A DNA stretch of 64,000 nt. Origin: Arthrobacter silvisoli (GTDB taxonomy: Bacteria; Actinomycetota; Actinomycetes; Actinomycetales; Micrococcaceae). The stretch covers positions 62,001-126,000 of the forward strand of contig NZ_QRCU01000076.1 in NCBI RefSeq assembly GCF_003369445.1. Reading direction: 5' to 3'. A program made the translations under genes and the position numbers. Under the pieces are notes generated by a model, which worked only from the letters and a program-made list of their open reading frames with translations, was not told the origin of the DNA and did not search any database. The first letter of the stretch is position 1; each line of letters starts with the position of its first letter. Shown here piece by piece: positions 7,979 to 17,193 of the stretch.

Positions 7979-9484
7979 ATGAATCCCCTCATCACTTCCT
8001 TGGCGGTGCGGGCCGCAGATGCCCCTCCCGTCATCAAGCCGGCCGTGGAGCTTGGCACCCCGCTGCTGCTGACCATCGCCGCCCTCGGCGTCGCCGCGCT
8101 GCTGGTCATGATCATCCGCTTCAAAGTCCAGGCCTTCGTCGCCCTGCTCACCGTGAGCATCGGCGTCGCCCTCGCGGCCCAGATCCCGCTCAAGGACATC
8201 TTCACCGTCGTCACCAGCGGCGTCGGCACCACCATGGGCAAGGTGGCGCTGCTCATCTCCCTCGGTGCCATCCTCGGGCGCATGATCGAAGTTTCCGGCG
8301 GCGTGCAGTCCCTCGCGGACCACTTCGTGGGGCGCTTCGGCCGCACCCGCGTGGGCATCGCCCTGACCACCGTCGGCTTCCTGGTCGCCATCCCGGTGTT
8401 CTTCGAGGTGGGCGTGATCGTGCTGGTCCCGATCGTCTACGCCTTCTCCAAGCTCCTGAACCTGCACCCGATCAAGTTCGGCCTGCCCATGGCCGGCATC
8501 ATGCTCGCCATCCACGTGGCCGTCCCGCCGCACCCGGGCATCGTGGCCGGCGCGGGCGTCCTGGGGGCCGACGTCGGACTCATCACCATGCTGTCCCTGG
8601 CTATCTGCGTGCCGCTTGGCTTCCTCTCCTACTTCGTTGGCGCTCTGATGAACCGCCGCGAAATGGAGCTCCTGCCGTCCGTCAAGGCCCAGCTCGCTGA
8701 ATACGGCAATCCGGATACTGTCCACGAAGGCCACAAGCGCCAGCACGCCACCACGTCCGGCCCCGGCGCCACCTCGATCAACTCCGCCGTCATGGCCCCG
8801 CCGTCCGCCGGCCTCATCATGGCGCTGATCGCCACCCCCATCGTGCAGATCATGGTCGGCACCGTCGGCACGCTGGTCCTGCCGAAGACCCATGAGCTCT
8901 ACGGCGTGTTCGCGTTCATCGGCACCCCGGCGTTCGCATTGCTCGTCGCCGTCATCCTGGCCTTCTTCCTGCTGGCCGTGCGCCGCGGCTGGTCGCTGTC
9001 CGAGACCGGCGAAATCTTCGAACAGTCCCTGCCCCCGATCGGCTCGATCCTCATGATCGTCGCCGCCGGCGGCGTGTTCGGGGAAGTCCTGAAGGTCAGC
9101 GGCATCGGCGCTGCCCTTTCCTCGACCCTGTCCGGCATGGGCCTGCCGATCATCCTGCTCGGCTTCATCATCTCCCTGGCCCTGCGCGCCGCCCAGGGTT
9201 CGGCCACGGTGGCCATCGTGACCACCACCGGCCTGCTCACCGCGGCAGTGCAGGGCGGCGGCTACACCCCCGTTCAGATCGCCCTCATCGTCATCGCGAT
9301 CGGATTCGGCGCCCTCGGCCTGAGCCACGTCACCGACGCAGGCTTCTGGGTGGTGGTCCGCTACTACGGCATCACCGTGGCGGACGGCCTCAAGACCTGG
9401 ACCGTCCTCACCACCATCCTCGGCCTGGCCGGCTTCGCCCTGACCTTCCTCCTCTGGATCCTGGTGGGAGGCCTGGCCCACTGA
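7979..9484 (+). CDS. GntP family sugar-acid permease
   Basis: A 501-residue polytopic inner-membrane protein with about 12 hydrophobic segments. It has GntP-family signatures: an IPVFFEVGVIVLVPI stretch, HVAVPPHPG, and the late GSATVAIVTTTGLL segment. GntP proteins import gluconate and related aldonates by proton symport, so this is the uptake step for the operon's substrate. ATG at 7979 follows AAAGGAG at 9-nt spacing. Its stop shares one base with the start of the aldolase gene (TGATG), which indicates translational coupling. The substrate cannot be read from sequence; by context it is a C4-C6 sugar acid. Confidence 0.9.
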   Translation: MNPLITSLAVRAADAPPVIKPAVELGTPLLLTIAALGVAALLVMIIRFKVQAFVALLTVSIGVALAAQIPLKDIFTVVTSGVGTTMGKVALLISLGAILGRMIEVSGGVQSLADHFVGRFGRTRVGIALTTVGFLVAIPVFFEVGVIVLVPIVYAFSKLLNLHPIKFGLPMAGIMLAIHVAVPPHPGIVAGAGVLGADVGLITMLSLAICVPLGFLSYFVGALMNRREMELLPSVKAQLAEYGNPDTVHEGHKRQHATTSGPGATSINSAVMAPPSAGLIMALIATPIVQIMVGTVGTLVLPKTHELYGVFAFIGTPAFALLVAVILAFFLLAVRRGWSLSETGEIFEQSLPPIGSILMIVAAGGVFGEVLKVSGIGAALSSTLSGMGLPIILLGFIISLALRAAQGSATVAIVTTTGLLTAAVQGGGYTPVQIALIVIAIGFGALGLSHVTDAGFWVVVRYYGITVADGLKTWTVLTTILGLAGFALTFLLWILVGGLAH

Positions 9485-10380
9485 TGCGAGCCAGACTCGA
9501 CGAACTGGTAACGGCCGCCCTGCAGCGCGGGGCGGCCGTTCCGGCGTTTACCTGTTACGACTTCACTACCGCCACCGCCGTCGTGGAGGCCGCCGAGGAA
9601 ACCGGCCTGCCGGTGATCCTCAACGTCGCACCCAAGACCGCGGCCACGCGTGCGGGCCAGCGTCTCATCGCCGCCCTCCGCGGACTGGCCGACGGCGCTT
9701 CGGTTCCGGTGTGCGTCCAGCTCGACCACGCCTCGGACCTCGCGGTCATCGTCGAGTCCGTCCGCTCCGGCGCCGACTGTGTGCTCGCGGACGGTTCCTC
9801 GCTCGGCTTCGAGGAGAACATCGCGCTGGTGCGCGAGGTGCGTGCCGCTTTGGACGCCGACGGCGGACCCGCCCACTCAGATGCCATGGACGCCGACGGC
9901 GGACCCGCCGTCGTGCTCGAAGCGGAACTCGGCGGGCTGGCCGGCGACGAGGACAAGGCCTTCGCGCTCGACTCGGACGTTCAGGCCGCAGGTCTCACCG
10001 ATCCCGCCCAGGTGCGCGACTTCGCGGAGCGCTCCGGCGCGCAGCTGCTGGCCGTGGCCATCGGCAACGTGCACGGCAAGTACAAGGGCGCCCCGCAGAT
10101 CCGCTGGGATGTGCTGGAACGGATCTCCGCGGTCGCGAACGTGCCGCTGGTGCTGCACGGCGCCTCGGGCATCCCCGCCGATGAGCTGCTGAAGGCACGC
10201 ACCCTGGGCGTCGGCAAGGTCAACTTCAACACCGAACTGCGCACCGCCATCCTGGCCGCCCTCGAGGCTGAAACCGCCGCGCACCGGGCTGACGGCGAGA
10301 ACCTCCAGGGCCTGCTGGGCCGCTGGAGCGCTACGGCCAGGGAGTTCGCCGCGGCCACGCTGCGGACGCTGGGGGAGTAG
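9484..10380 (+). CDS. Class II (FbaA/GatY-type) aldolase of the sugar-acid operon
   Basis: 298 residues in the zinc-dependent fructose-bisphosphate/tagatose-bisphosphate aldolase family. Visible are QLDHA (His about 82), ELGGLAG (about 148), GNVHGKYK (zinc His about 197), LHGASG (zinc His about 225) and the phosphate-binding VNFNTELR. Such enzymes release dihydroxyacetone phosphate from a phosphorylated ketose. Here the likely substrate is the phosphorylated oxo-acid made by the kinase and dehydrogenase. The known tetronate pathways use an unrelated AraD/adducin-type enzyme, so this step is different. A 23-bp direct repeat creates an in-frame insertion DADGGPA-n-DADGGPA near residues 123-142. 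The gene ends 3 bp from the convergent decarboxylase gene. Confidence 0.85.
   Translation: MRARLDELVTAALQRGAAVPAFTCYDFTTATAVVEAAEETGLPVILNVAPKTAATRAGQRLIAALRGLADGASVPVCVQLDHASDLAVIVESVRSGADCVLADGSSLGFEENIALVREVRAALDADGGPAHSDAMDADGGPAVVLEAELGGLAGDEDKAFALDSDVQAAGLTDPAQVRDFAERSGAQLLAVAIGNVHGKYKGAPQIRWDVLERISAVANVPLVLHGASGIPADELLKARTLGVGKVNFNTELRTAILAALEAETAAHRADGENLQGLLGRWSATAREFAAATLRTLGE
9851..9909 (+). repeat. In-frame 23-bp direct repeat inside the aldolase gene
   Basis: The 23-bp sequence beginning TGGACGCCGACGG is found exactly at 9851-9873 and 9887-9909, offset by 36 bp (12 codons). It encodes DADGGPA twice, in the region before the ELGGLAG motif. Confidence 0.9.
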
Positions 10381-10383
10381 TAC

Positions 10384-13260
10384 CTAGCCCGTCAGCACCC
10401 GGAAACCCAGCTCCGCGTTGAAGCCGTGGATCTCCCGGGTGTCGAGCGCCGACATGAAGGCCAGGGTTTCGGCCGTGATCACCTGGCCCGGCACCAGCAC
10501 CGGGAACCCGGGCGGATACGGCGTGACGAACGATGCCGACACAAGTTCCTCGCCCGCCGCCACCCGGCGGGCGAGCTCGCCGGCGTCGAGGTATTCCGTG
10601 GCCCCCGGCTTGTACGTCGCGAAGTAGGCGTCCCGCATGTTGCCGTCGGGCGTCAGCGAATCCACCCTGAAACGTTCCGCGAAGCGGCTGAAGTCGGGGA
10701 GTGGTGGCGGCGAGCTGGTCAGTGCCGCCACGCGGGCTTCGTGAGCCCGCCGGCCCAGGCCGCTCATGGCCGCCTGCTCGTCCTCGAACGATTCCGCGAG
10801 CTTCACCAGCACCTCCACCAGGTACGCCACCGAACTGCGGGAGGTGCCGATGTTGGTCATGAACAGCACGCTGTTCCGCGAGGTCTTGTTGACCTGGATG
10901 CCGTACTTGTCCATCAGGTATTCGTGCTTGAAGGTGTCGCCGTCCACGCCCGAGAGCCCGATGTGCAGGGTCAGCCGGCTGGGGTCCACCACGAACTCGT
11001 CGCGCCGCCACGACTCCGCCATCGCCGCAAGCCCGTCGCGCAGCGGCATCTGCCGCTGCGTTTCGCGGTACTTCGCCGGGATGAGGTCCCGCGTGCCAAG
11101 GACCCGGAAATATTTCTTCAGCAGGGGGTGCCGTGCCACGGCCTGGGCGATGCTCACCGCCAGGTCCGCCTGCCGCTGCACCAGCTCGTAGCCTTCGAAC
11201 TCCACCTGCCGGCGCCCCATGTCCAGGGAAGCCAGGATCTGGTAGTTCGGCGAGGTGGAGGTGTGCGTCATGTACGCCTCGTGGAAGCTCTCAGCGTTCA
11301 GCTGCCCAAAGTCCTGGTCGTGGATGTGGATCATCGAACCCTGCCGCAGCGAGGTGAGCGTCTTGTGCGTGGACTGCGTCGCATAGACCCGCAGCCGCGC
11401 CGTCGCCGGGTCCGGGATGAGCCGGGTCTGCAGCAGCTGCTCGTCGCTGACGTTTTCAAGACCCCCGACGGCGGCGCTGTTCACCCCGGTACCGCCTGCG
11501 GCGCCAAGCCGCCGCTGCTGTTCGGCGTACTTCCGCGCGTACGCGGGATCCCGGAACTGCTTTTCGAGTTTCTGCGCCGCTGCCATGGCCGTGCGGCGCC
11601 GGTAGATGTGGTGGAAACCGGCGAACGCAAACCAGGCTTCGTCCCAGAGGAACACCAGGTCCGGCTTGATGGCCAGGCATTCCTCCATGACGCGTTCCAC
11701 GTCGTAGACGATCCCGTCAAAGGTGCAGTTGGTCAGGGCCAGCATCTTGACCTCGTGCAGCCGCCCCGCCCGGCGGTAGTCCAGGAGCATGCGCTTGATG
11801 CTCTCCAGCGGCACCGCGCCGTAGAAGGAGAACTCGTCCAGCGGGTAGGCGTCCAGGTAGGCAACCTGTGCGCCAGCCAGCATGAGGGCGTAGTGGTGGG
11901 ACTTGTGGCAGTTGCGGTCCACCAGCACCACGTCCCCGGGCGCCACGATCGACTGGTGCACAATCTTGTTGGCCGTGGAGGTTCCGTTGGTGACGAACAG
12001 CGACCTCTGCGCCCCGTAGGCCCTGGCTGCCAAGGACTGCGCCTTCTTCAGGGAGCCGTGCGGGTCCAGGAGGGAGTCCAGCCCGCCGGAGGTCGCCGAG
12101 GTTTCGGCCAGCAGCAGGTTCAGTCCGTAGAACTCGCCCAGGTCGTCGATCCATTTCGAGTTGACCACCGAGCCGCCGCGCGAAACCGGCAAGGCGTGGA
12201 ACACCCCGGCGGGCTTGCGGCTGTACTGCTGCACGGCGTGGAAGAACGGCGCCTCGTAGCGAGCTGCCGCACCGCCCAGCAGGGACAAGTGCAGTTCCAG
12301 GCTGTCCTGGCGGCGGAACAGGCGGCGGAAACGGCGGGTCAGGGAGCCCGCCAGTTCCTCGATGGACACCCCGGCCACCAGGTAAAGGTCCAGCTCAGGG
12401 CGCAGCCCACCGAGCTTTTCCGCGAGCATCAGGATCCGGTCCATCGGCCGGGCGGGCACCTCGCTGCCGATGAAGCCCTCCAGGAAAGTGCGCAGGTCCC
12501 GGCTCAGCCGCTGCCGGCTGCGGGCCACGAAACCGGGCCGCAGCACGCAGGCCTGGAGGTCCGGGTTGAGGAGCACGGCCACCAGGGCGTCCTCGAAGCT
12601 GGGCACGAACACCGGCTCGTAGACGAACTCGTCGGCCGGGCGGCGCTGGGCCAACAGATCGGCCCGCATGGCCTCACGCTCGGCCTCGGACATGTCGTCG
12701 ATGACCAGCACCTCGAAGCGCCGCCGGGTTTCGGCGTGGCCTTCGGCTTGCTCGGCTTCGCGCTCCGGGTCCGGCGCCGTTTCCGGGGACACCTGCCCGT
12801 GCCGGGACAGCCGCCGCGTGACCGGCTCGATCAGTGCCAGTGCCCCGGCGTAATCGCCCTGTTCCAGGCTATGCCGCAGCTCCGCCACGTAGCCCTGGCC
12901 CGGCGCGGCCCAGTACATTTCCAAGGCCTCCAACGTGGGCAGCAGCCGTGCAGCTTCGGCGGACAGCCGCCCGTTGCCGGGGCTGTCCGTTCCGCGTCCG
13001 TGCCCGACGGCGGCCGCCTGCTTGACTGCGTAACCCAGGTATTCCCACGCGTCCACCCTGAGCCGCCAGGCGCTGCTGGGCACCTCGCTGCCGGGAGTCC
13101 CGGCAGCCGAGGTTTCGGCTCCGGTGAGGTGGCCCGGGAGGCGGGTGCCGGCGTCGGGTGCTGTGTCGGGTGCTGTGTCGGGTGCTGTGTCGGAAAGATG
13201 TGGTCCGTGCTGCGGGGCGGCTGCGGCTCGGGGCTGGCGGAGGGGCGCTGCGGGAAGCAT
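10384..13260 (-). CDS. Orn/Lys/Arg decarboxylase (group III PLP decarboxylase)
   Basis: 958 residues, somewhat longer than typical biodegradative basic amino-acid decarboxylases. A variable N-terminal extension is followed by a response-regulator-like wing domain beginning LVIDDMSEAER. The large PLP domain has TNGTSTANKIVHQ, WDEAWFAF and the Schiff-base lysine in STHKTLTSLRQ (about 634). The C-terminal domain follows. It should decarboxylate arginine, lysine or ornithine to the polyamine precursor or cadaverine; residues deciding between these are not evident by eye. The extension holds three DTAP repeats. It lies 130 bp downstream of, and in the same direction as, a double-length Lrp regulator. 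Confidence 0.87.
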   Translation of the reverse strand: MLPAAPLRQPRAAAAPQHGPHLSDTAPDTAPDTAPDAGTRLPGHLTGAETSAAGTPGSEVPSSAWRLRVDAWEYLGYAVKQAAAVGHGRGTDSPGNGRLSAEAARLLPTLEALEMYWAAPGQGYVAELRHSLEQGDYAGALALIEPVTRRLSRHGQVSPETAPDPEREAEQAEGHAETRRRFEVLVIDDMSEAEREAMRADLLAQRRPADEFVYEPVFVPSFEDALVAVLLNPDLQACVLRPGFVARSRQRLSRDLRTFLEGFIGSEVPARPMDRILMLAEKLGGLRPELDLYLVAGVSIEELAGSLTRRFRRLFRRQDSLELHLSLLGGAAARYEAPFFHAVQQYSRKPAGVFHALPVSRGGSVVNSKWIDDLGEFYGLNLLLAETSATSGGLDSLLDPHGSLKKAQSLAARAYGAQRSLFVTNGTSTANKIVHQSIVAPGDVVLVDRNCHKSHHYALMLAGAQVAYLDAYPLDEFSFYGAVPLESIKRMLLDYRRAGRLHEVKMLALTNCTFDGIVYDVERVMEECLAIKPDLVFLWDEAWFAFAGFHHIYRRRTAMAAAQKLEKQFRDPAYARKYAEQQRRLGAAGGTGVNSAAVGGLENVSDEQLLQTRLIPDPATARLRVYATQSTHKTLTSLRQGSMIHIHDQDFGQLNAESFHEAYMTHTSTSPNYQILASLDMGRRQVEFEGYELVQRQADLAVSIAQAVARHPLLKKYFRVLGTRDLIPAKYRETQRQMPLRDGLAAMAESWRRDEFVVDPSRLTLHIGLSGVDGDTFKHEYLMDKYGIQVNKTSRNSVLFMTNIGTSRSSVAYLVEVLVKLAESFEDEQAAMSGLGRRAHEARVAALTSSPPPLPDFSRFAERFRVDSLTPDGNMRDAYFATYKPGATEYLDAGELARRVAAGEELVSASFVTPYPPGFPVLVPGQVITAETLAFMSALDTREIHGFNAELGFRVLTG
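13153..13188 (-). repeat. 12-bp tandem repeat encoding DTAP units
   Basis: Three perfect copies of GTCGGGTGCTGT lie at 13153-13164, 13165-13176 and 13177-13188. On the minus strand they encode DTAP repeats in the decarboxylase N-terminal extension. Copy number probably varies between strains. Confidence 0.9.
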
Positions 13261-13390
13261 GGGGATCCTGGGTCTCGTTCTGCTGGTGCCGGCGGCGTCG
13301 TTGCAGCCGGGCTGTTCCCACTAAACGACGAATGCCCTGTGGCGCGGGCCGCATTACTCCCGGTTTTGTCTGGAACCCCGGAATGCCCCG

Positions 13391-14395
13391 CTACGGCCCC
13401 TCCCGCCACAGCGGCAGCGGCACCACGCCCGTACTGCGGCCGTTCCGGTCCAGGATGTGGCCCAGGCGTTTGTAGGTGCGCACCACCGCCTGCCGGGAGA
13501 TCACCGTGCTGCCGGGCGCGCGGGCCGCCAGCTCGCGTTCGTGCGCTTGGATCTCAAGGTAGTCGCGCACCCAGAAGGTGACCACCAGGTTCTGGGCGCC
13601 CAGAACCTGGGCGCTGAGGCGGCAACTGGGCAGTGCCGCGAAGTAGCGGCCGACGTCGTCCACCTGGCTGGCCGGGACATTGAGGGCAAGGCTCACTTCG
13701 CGCAGGTTCTGCTGCACCACGGCCGCGGTGTCGCAGCGCATGGTGATGTAGCCGGCGGCGAGGAAGCGTTCCACCCGCCGGCGCGCGGTCTGGGCGGAAA
13801 CCCCGCACGCGGCGCCGAGCCCGGCCCAGCCCGCCCGGCCGTCCCGGGCCAGGGCTTCCAAGAGGTCGGCGTCGAGCTTGTCGGGGGAGTAGGCCGGCGG
13901 GGCGGGAGTGGTCTCCTTGGCCATGAGCCGGGCCCGTGCGGGCTCGAGGGTGCCGCTACGCCAGTCCGAGGCCTGCCTGTACAGCCGGGTCACGAACACC
14001 ACTTCGCGCCGGGTGACGCCGGGCAGGTCCGCGAAGGAGCCGGTGACGATCGCCATCAGCTCCTCGTGGCTGGAGGCAAAGCAGTCCACGAACAGGTCGT
14101 GCGGCCCGGACACCAGGGACACTGTGCCGAACGCCGGTTCGGCGCACAGCCGCTCGATCAGGGCGCCGTGCTGTTCCGGCACTGAGGACAAGGTGATGAA
14201 CGCGGACCAGCCGGCGCTAAGGTAGCGCGGGCCGGGAGACGGCGTGATCCAGGCCAGGCCCTGCCCGGCCAGGGCGCTCCAGCGCCGCGCCACGGTGGGG
14301 CCGGACAGTTCGAGGACGTCCGCCACGCGGGACCAGTCGGCCCGTGGGTTGATCTGGAGGGCGTTGACGATTTCAAGATCCAGCTCGGAGATCAT
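13391..14395 (-). CDS. Double-length Lrp/AsnC family regulator
   Basis: 334 residues, twice the normal Lrp length. Residues 1-55 are an Lrp helix-turn-helix (LDLEIVNALQINPRADWSRV) followed by a RAM-like ligand domain. From about residue 170 a second helix-turn-helix (LDADLLEALARDGRAGWAGL) and second RAM domain follow. One chain therefore mimics an Lrp dimer. ATG at 14395 is next to AAGATT-rich promoter sequence, 122 bp from the divergent MFS gene. Candidate targets are the divergent MFS-M20 pair and the downstream decarboxylase. Lrp proteins sense amino acids, which fits both. The fusion is visible directly; the target is inferred. Confidence 0.85.
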   Translation of the reverse strand: MISELDLEIVNALQINPRADWSRVADVLELSGPTVARRWSALAGQGLAWITPSPGPRYLSAGWSAFITLSSVPEQHGALIERLCAEPAFGTVSLVSGPHDLFVDCFASSHEELMAIVTGSFADLPGVTRREVVFVTRLYRQASDWRSGTLEPARARLMAKETTPAPPAYSPDKLDADLLEALARDGRAGWAGLGAACGVSAQTARRRVERFLAAGYITMRCDTAAVVQQNLREVSLALNVPASQVDDVGRYFAALPSCRLSAQVLGAQNLVVTFWVRDYLEIQAHERELAARAPGSTVISRQAVVRTYKRLGHILDRNGRSTGVVPLPLWREGP

Positions 14396-14517
14396 GGAAG
14401 ATTCTTTCAAATTTGTGCGAGTGATGGAGGCTTTCGTCAATAATCCGCGGGTGCGTGACGGCCTGAATATCGTTGTGACTCGCGCCACTCCGGGCGCCCC
14501 GAACCCAAAGGAAGCAT

Positions 14518-15933
14518 ATGGCAAGCAAGACAGTGCCAGCCGCGACAGCGCCGGCGGCCGCACTTACCCGCAGGACGATCCTCGGCATGATCCTGGCCAT
14601 GGCCCTGGTCGAATCCCTCAGCGGCGTCACCCAGGGCTACCTGAATCCGATCCTCCCCGCACTGGGCCCGGTCTTCGCCATCGACGACCCCACCATCAAT
14701 GGCATCTTCCTGATCTCGAACGTCAGCTTCGCCGTCCTCACCCCGATCATCTCCCGCCTCGGCGACAGCTACGGCTACCGGCTGGTGCTGCGCTGCTCCG
14801 CCGTAGTTGTGGCGCTGGGCGCCTTCATGATGGCGTTCTGGCCATCGCTGTGGACGGTGACTGCCGGCGTCGTCATGCTCACCTGCGTGGTGGGTTTCAT
14901 CCCGCTGATGATGGGCATCCTGCGCGTCAGCAGCCCCTCCCACATGCGCACCGGCGTCAGCGTAATGATCGGTGTCCTTATGATCACCTTCGGTGCGGGC
15001 GGCTTGCTGGCCGGGATCATCGGCGCCTCCGAGCCGACCCTCGGCCTCTGGGTGGCGGTGCCGTTCGCCGTCGCAGCGCTGCTTGCCTCCTTCCTCCTGC
15101 CCGACGCCGGAACCCCCACCCGCGAAGGCCTCGCCCTGGCGCCGCTCATGTCGTGCTCGCTGGGCCTGATCGGCTTTGTGGTGGCGCTGTCCATGGGGCC
15201 GGAATGGGGCTGGCTCGATGTTCGCACCCTCCTGGCCGGACTGCTCGGGCTTGGCCTGCTCGCCGTCTGGGTGAGGATCGACTCCCGGCAAGCGGGCGGC
15301 CGCTTCATGGACCTGCGCATGCTCGCCAAGCCGCGGATCCGCGCGGTTTCGCTGGCGACGTTCTTCTTCGGTTTCGCCTCGATCAGCTACTTCGGAACGA
15401 ACGGCATCTTCCTGCACGCCCACCCGGACAAGGCCGGCTACGGTTTCGCCCTCAGTTCCTTCAACATCGCCGTCATCCTGGCCATCGGCTCGGTGCTGTC
15501 CCTGGTGTCCTCGTTGCTGACCGCCCGGGTGCTGCGCAGCTTCGGCGAACGGGCAACCCTGGTGTCCGCCGGGGTGCTGCTGGCCGGCGGCTTCGCCGTC
15601 ATGGCCCTCGCCCATGGCTCCTTGGCCGGATACTGTGCCGGCTTCGCCCTGTTCAACCTCAGCCTGGGCATGTACCAGGCGGGCACCCGTGCCCTGTCGG
15701 TGGAGGGTGTCCCCTTGGAGGAAACCTCGACGGCGGCCGGTCTGAACGAGCTGGCGCTGTCCGTCGGGATCGCGGTGGGCGCCGCCGTCGTGAAGTTGAT
15801 TTCCTCAAGCACCGCCGACGGCGGGCGGATCAGCGAGGGCGGTCTCTTCGCCATCTGGGGTGCGCTCGCAGTGGCCGCGCTCGTGGCCTCGGTGGCGTCG
15901 GCCCGGTACCCGAAGGTCAAGGTGAAGGCATGA
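14518..15933 (+). CDS. MFS transporter
   Basis: A 471-residue membrane protein of the major facilitator superfamily with about 12-14 hydrophobic segments. The loop RLGDSYGYRLVLR, between the second and third segments, is the signature A motif. ATG at 14518 has AAAGGA five bases upstream. The stop overlaps the start of the following M20 amidohydrolase (ATGA), so the two are co-expressed. The pairing suggests import of an amide, dipeptide or N-acyl amino acid that the hydrolase then cleaves, or export of a product. The family is secure; the substrate and direction are unknown. Confidence 0.85.
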   Translation: MASKTVPAATAPAAALTRRTILGMILAMALVESLSGVTQGYLNPILPALGPVFAIDDPTINGIFLISNVSFAVLTPIISRLGDSYGYRLVLRCSAVVVALGAFMMAFWPSLWTVTAGVVMLTCVVGFIPLMMGILRVSSPSHMRTGVSVMIGVLMITFGAGGLLAGIIGASEPTLGLWVAVPFAVAALLASFLLPDAGTPTREGLALAPLMSCSLGLIGFVVALSMGPEWGWLDVRTLLAGLLGLGLLAVWVRIDSRQAGGRFMDLRMLAKPRIRAVSLATFFFGFASISYFGTNGIFLHAHPDKAGYGFALSSFNIAVILAIGSVLSLVSSLLTARVLRSFGERATLVSAGVLLAGGFAVMALAHGSLAGYCAGFALFNLSLGMYQAGTRALSVEGVPLEETSTAAGLNELALSVGIAVGAAVVKLISSSTADGGRISEGGLFAIWGALAVAALVASVASARYPKVKVKA

Positions 15934-17096
15934 GCAACGCGGCCCTTGCGGCGCCACCCGCCGTGCAGCAGCAGTTGGAATCCGCGTTGGAGCGCTGGGA
16001 GGCCGACATCCTGGGCCTGAGCCACGCGATCCACGCGGACCCCGAACTGAGCGGGGAGGAGTACCGGGCGGCCAAGCGCGTCCGTGCCCTGCTCGGCACC
16101 GCGGGGTTCGCCTTCGACTCCGTCCAGCCCTCGCTCCCCACGGCCTTCAGCGCGCGCTACGGCAGCGGGAACCTCGTGGTGGGGCTCTGCGTCGAGTACG
16201 ACGCGCTGCCGGATATCGGCCACGCCTGCGGGCACAACGTCAACGCCGCCAGTGCCGTGGGCGCCGCCCTGGCGCTGGCCGCCGTTGCGGACGAGCTTGG
16301 CATCACCGTCAAAGTGCTCGGTACGCCGGCGGAGGAAAGTGTGGGCGGCAAGGTGGAGATGATCGAGGAGGGATTCTTCGGCGACGTGTCGCTGGCCATG
16401 ATGGCCCATGCCGCCGCCTCCGACGTGGTGGGCGGGACCTCCCTTGCGATGTGCATGTGGGAGGTGCTCTACGAGGGCCGCCCCGCTCACGCCGCGGCCG
16501 CTCCGGAGGAGGGCATCAACGCCCTGGACGCCTTGGTGGTGGCGCAGGCTGCCCTCGCCCTGGCCAGGCAACAGCTGCCCGCCGGAGCCATCGTCTCGCT
16601 GATCGTCACCGAGGGAGGGAGCGCGGTCAACGTGATTCCCGAGCGGGCCCGCGCCAGCGTGGAAATGCGCGCCCCGGACATCGCCACGCTGCGCGTGATC
16701 GAGGACCGGGTCCGCCGCTGCCTCGACGCCGGGGCGCTGGCCAGCCGCGCCTCGCTGACCGTGACGCCGTCGGGCAATCCCTATGCGGAACTGCGGCAGG
16801 ACCGCTATCTGTCCGAGGCGTACCGGGAAGCCATGGTGCTCCGTGGGCGCGATGTCGCCTTCGATCCCGCGCCGGTGGCGTCCACCGACATGGGCAACGT
16901 CTCGCTGCTCTTGCCGAGCATCCACCCGCTGGTGGGCTACGAAGTGGGCGGCGCGGCGCACCACACCGCGGAGTTCGCGGCGCACGGGGCCACCGCTTCG
17001 GCGGACCGGGCAGTGCTCGACGGCGCGTTCGGCCTGGCAATGGCAGCCGCGGCTGCCGCCTTGGATCCGCGGGAGCGGGCGCGGCTGGTGGGGTGA
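15930..17096 (+). CDS. M20 family metallo-amidohydrolase
   Basis: 388 residues with the M20D pattern: EYDALPDIGHACGHN (metal-binding His), GTPAEE (catalytic Glu), and a late GGAAHHTAEFA carrying another metal ligand. These cytoplasmic dinuclear metal enzymes remove acyl groups from N-acyl amino acids, indole-acyl conjugates or p-aminobenzoyl-glutamate. It overlaps the MFS gene by four bases, and the double Lrp regulator is divergent from the pair. A second member of the same family is encoded at 37703-38854. Its substrate is not evident. Confidence 0.85.
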   Translation: MSNAALAAPPAVQQQLESALERWEADILGLSHAIHADPELSGEEYRAAKRVRALLGTAGFAFDSVQPSLPTAFSARYGSGNLVVGLCVEYDALPDIGHACGHNVNAASAVGAALALAAVADELGITVKVLGTPAEESVGGKVEMIEEGFFGDVSLAMMAHAAASDVVGGTSLAMCMWEVLYEGRPAHAAAAPEEGINALDALVVAQAALALARQQLPAGAIVSLIVTEGGSAVNVIPERARASVEMRAPDIATLRVIEDRVRRCLDAGALASRASLTVTPSGNPYAELRQDRYLSEAYREAMVLRGRDVAFDPAPVASTDMGNVSLLLPSIHPLVGYEVGGAAHHTAEFAAHGATASADRAVLDGAFGLAMAAAAAALDPRERARLVG

Positions 17097-17193
17097 GCCT
17101 GCATTTGCTGAGTTCTGGCGGGCGGCGCGGGATTCCTGGCCGCGGTCGCGTGTGACGCGGCGCGGACGCGGGCGGCGCGGCTAGGATCGGTCC

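Noticed and set aside
7952..9481. Minus-strand reading frame opposite the GntP permease
   Set aside because: Asp/Gly/His-rich low-complexity shadow of a membrane protein gene.
13153..13188. CRISPR-like array
   Set aside because: Units are 12 bp without spacers and lie in frame inside a gene; simple tandem repeat.
10426..13581. 1051-codon plus-strand reading frame opposite the decarboxylase
   Set aside because: No ribosome site, family motif or plausible composition; it mirrors the decarboxylase codon pattern.
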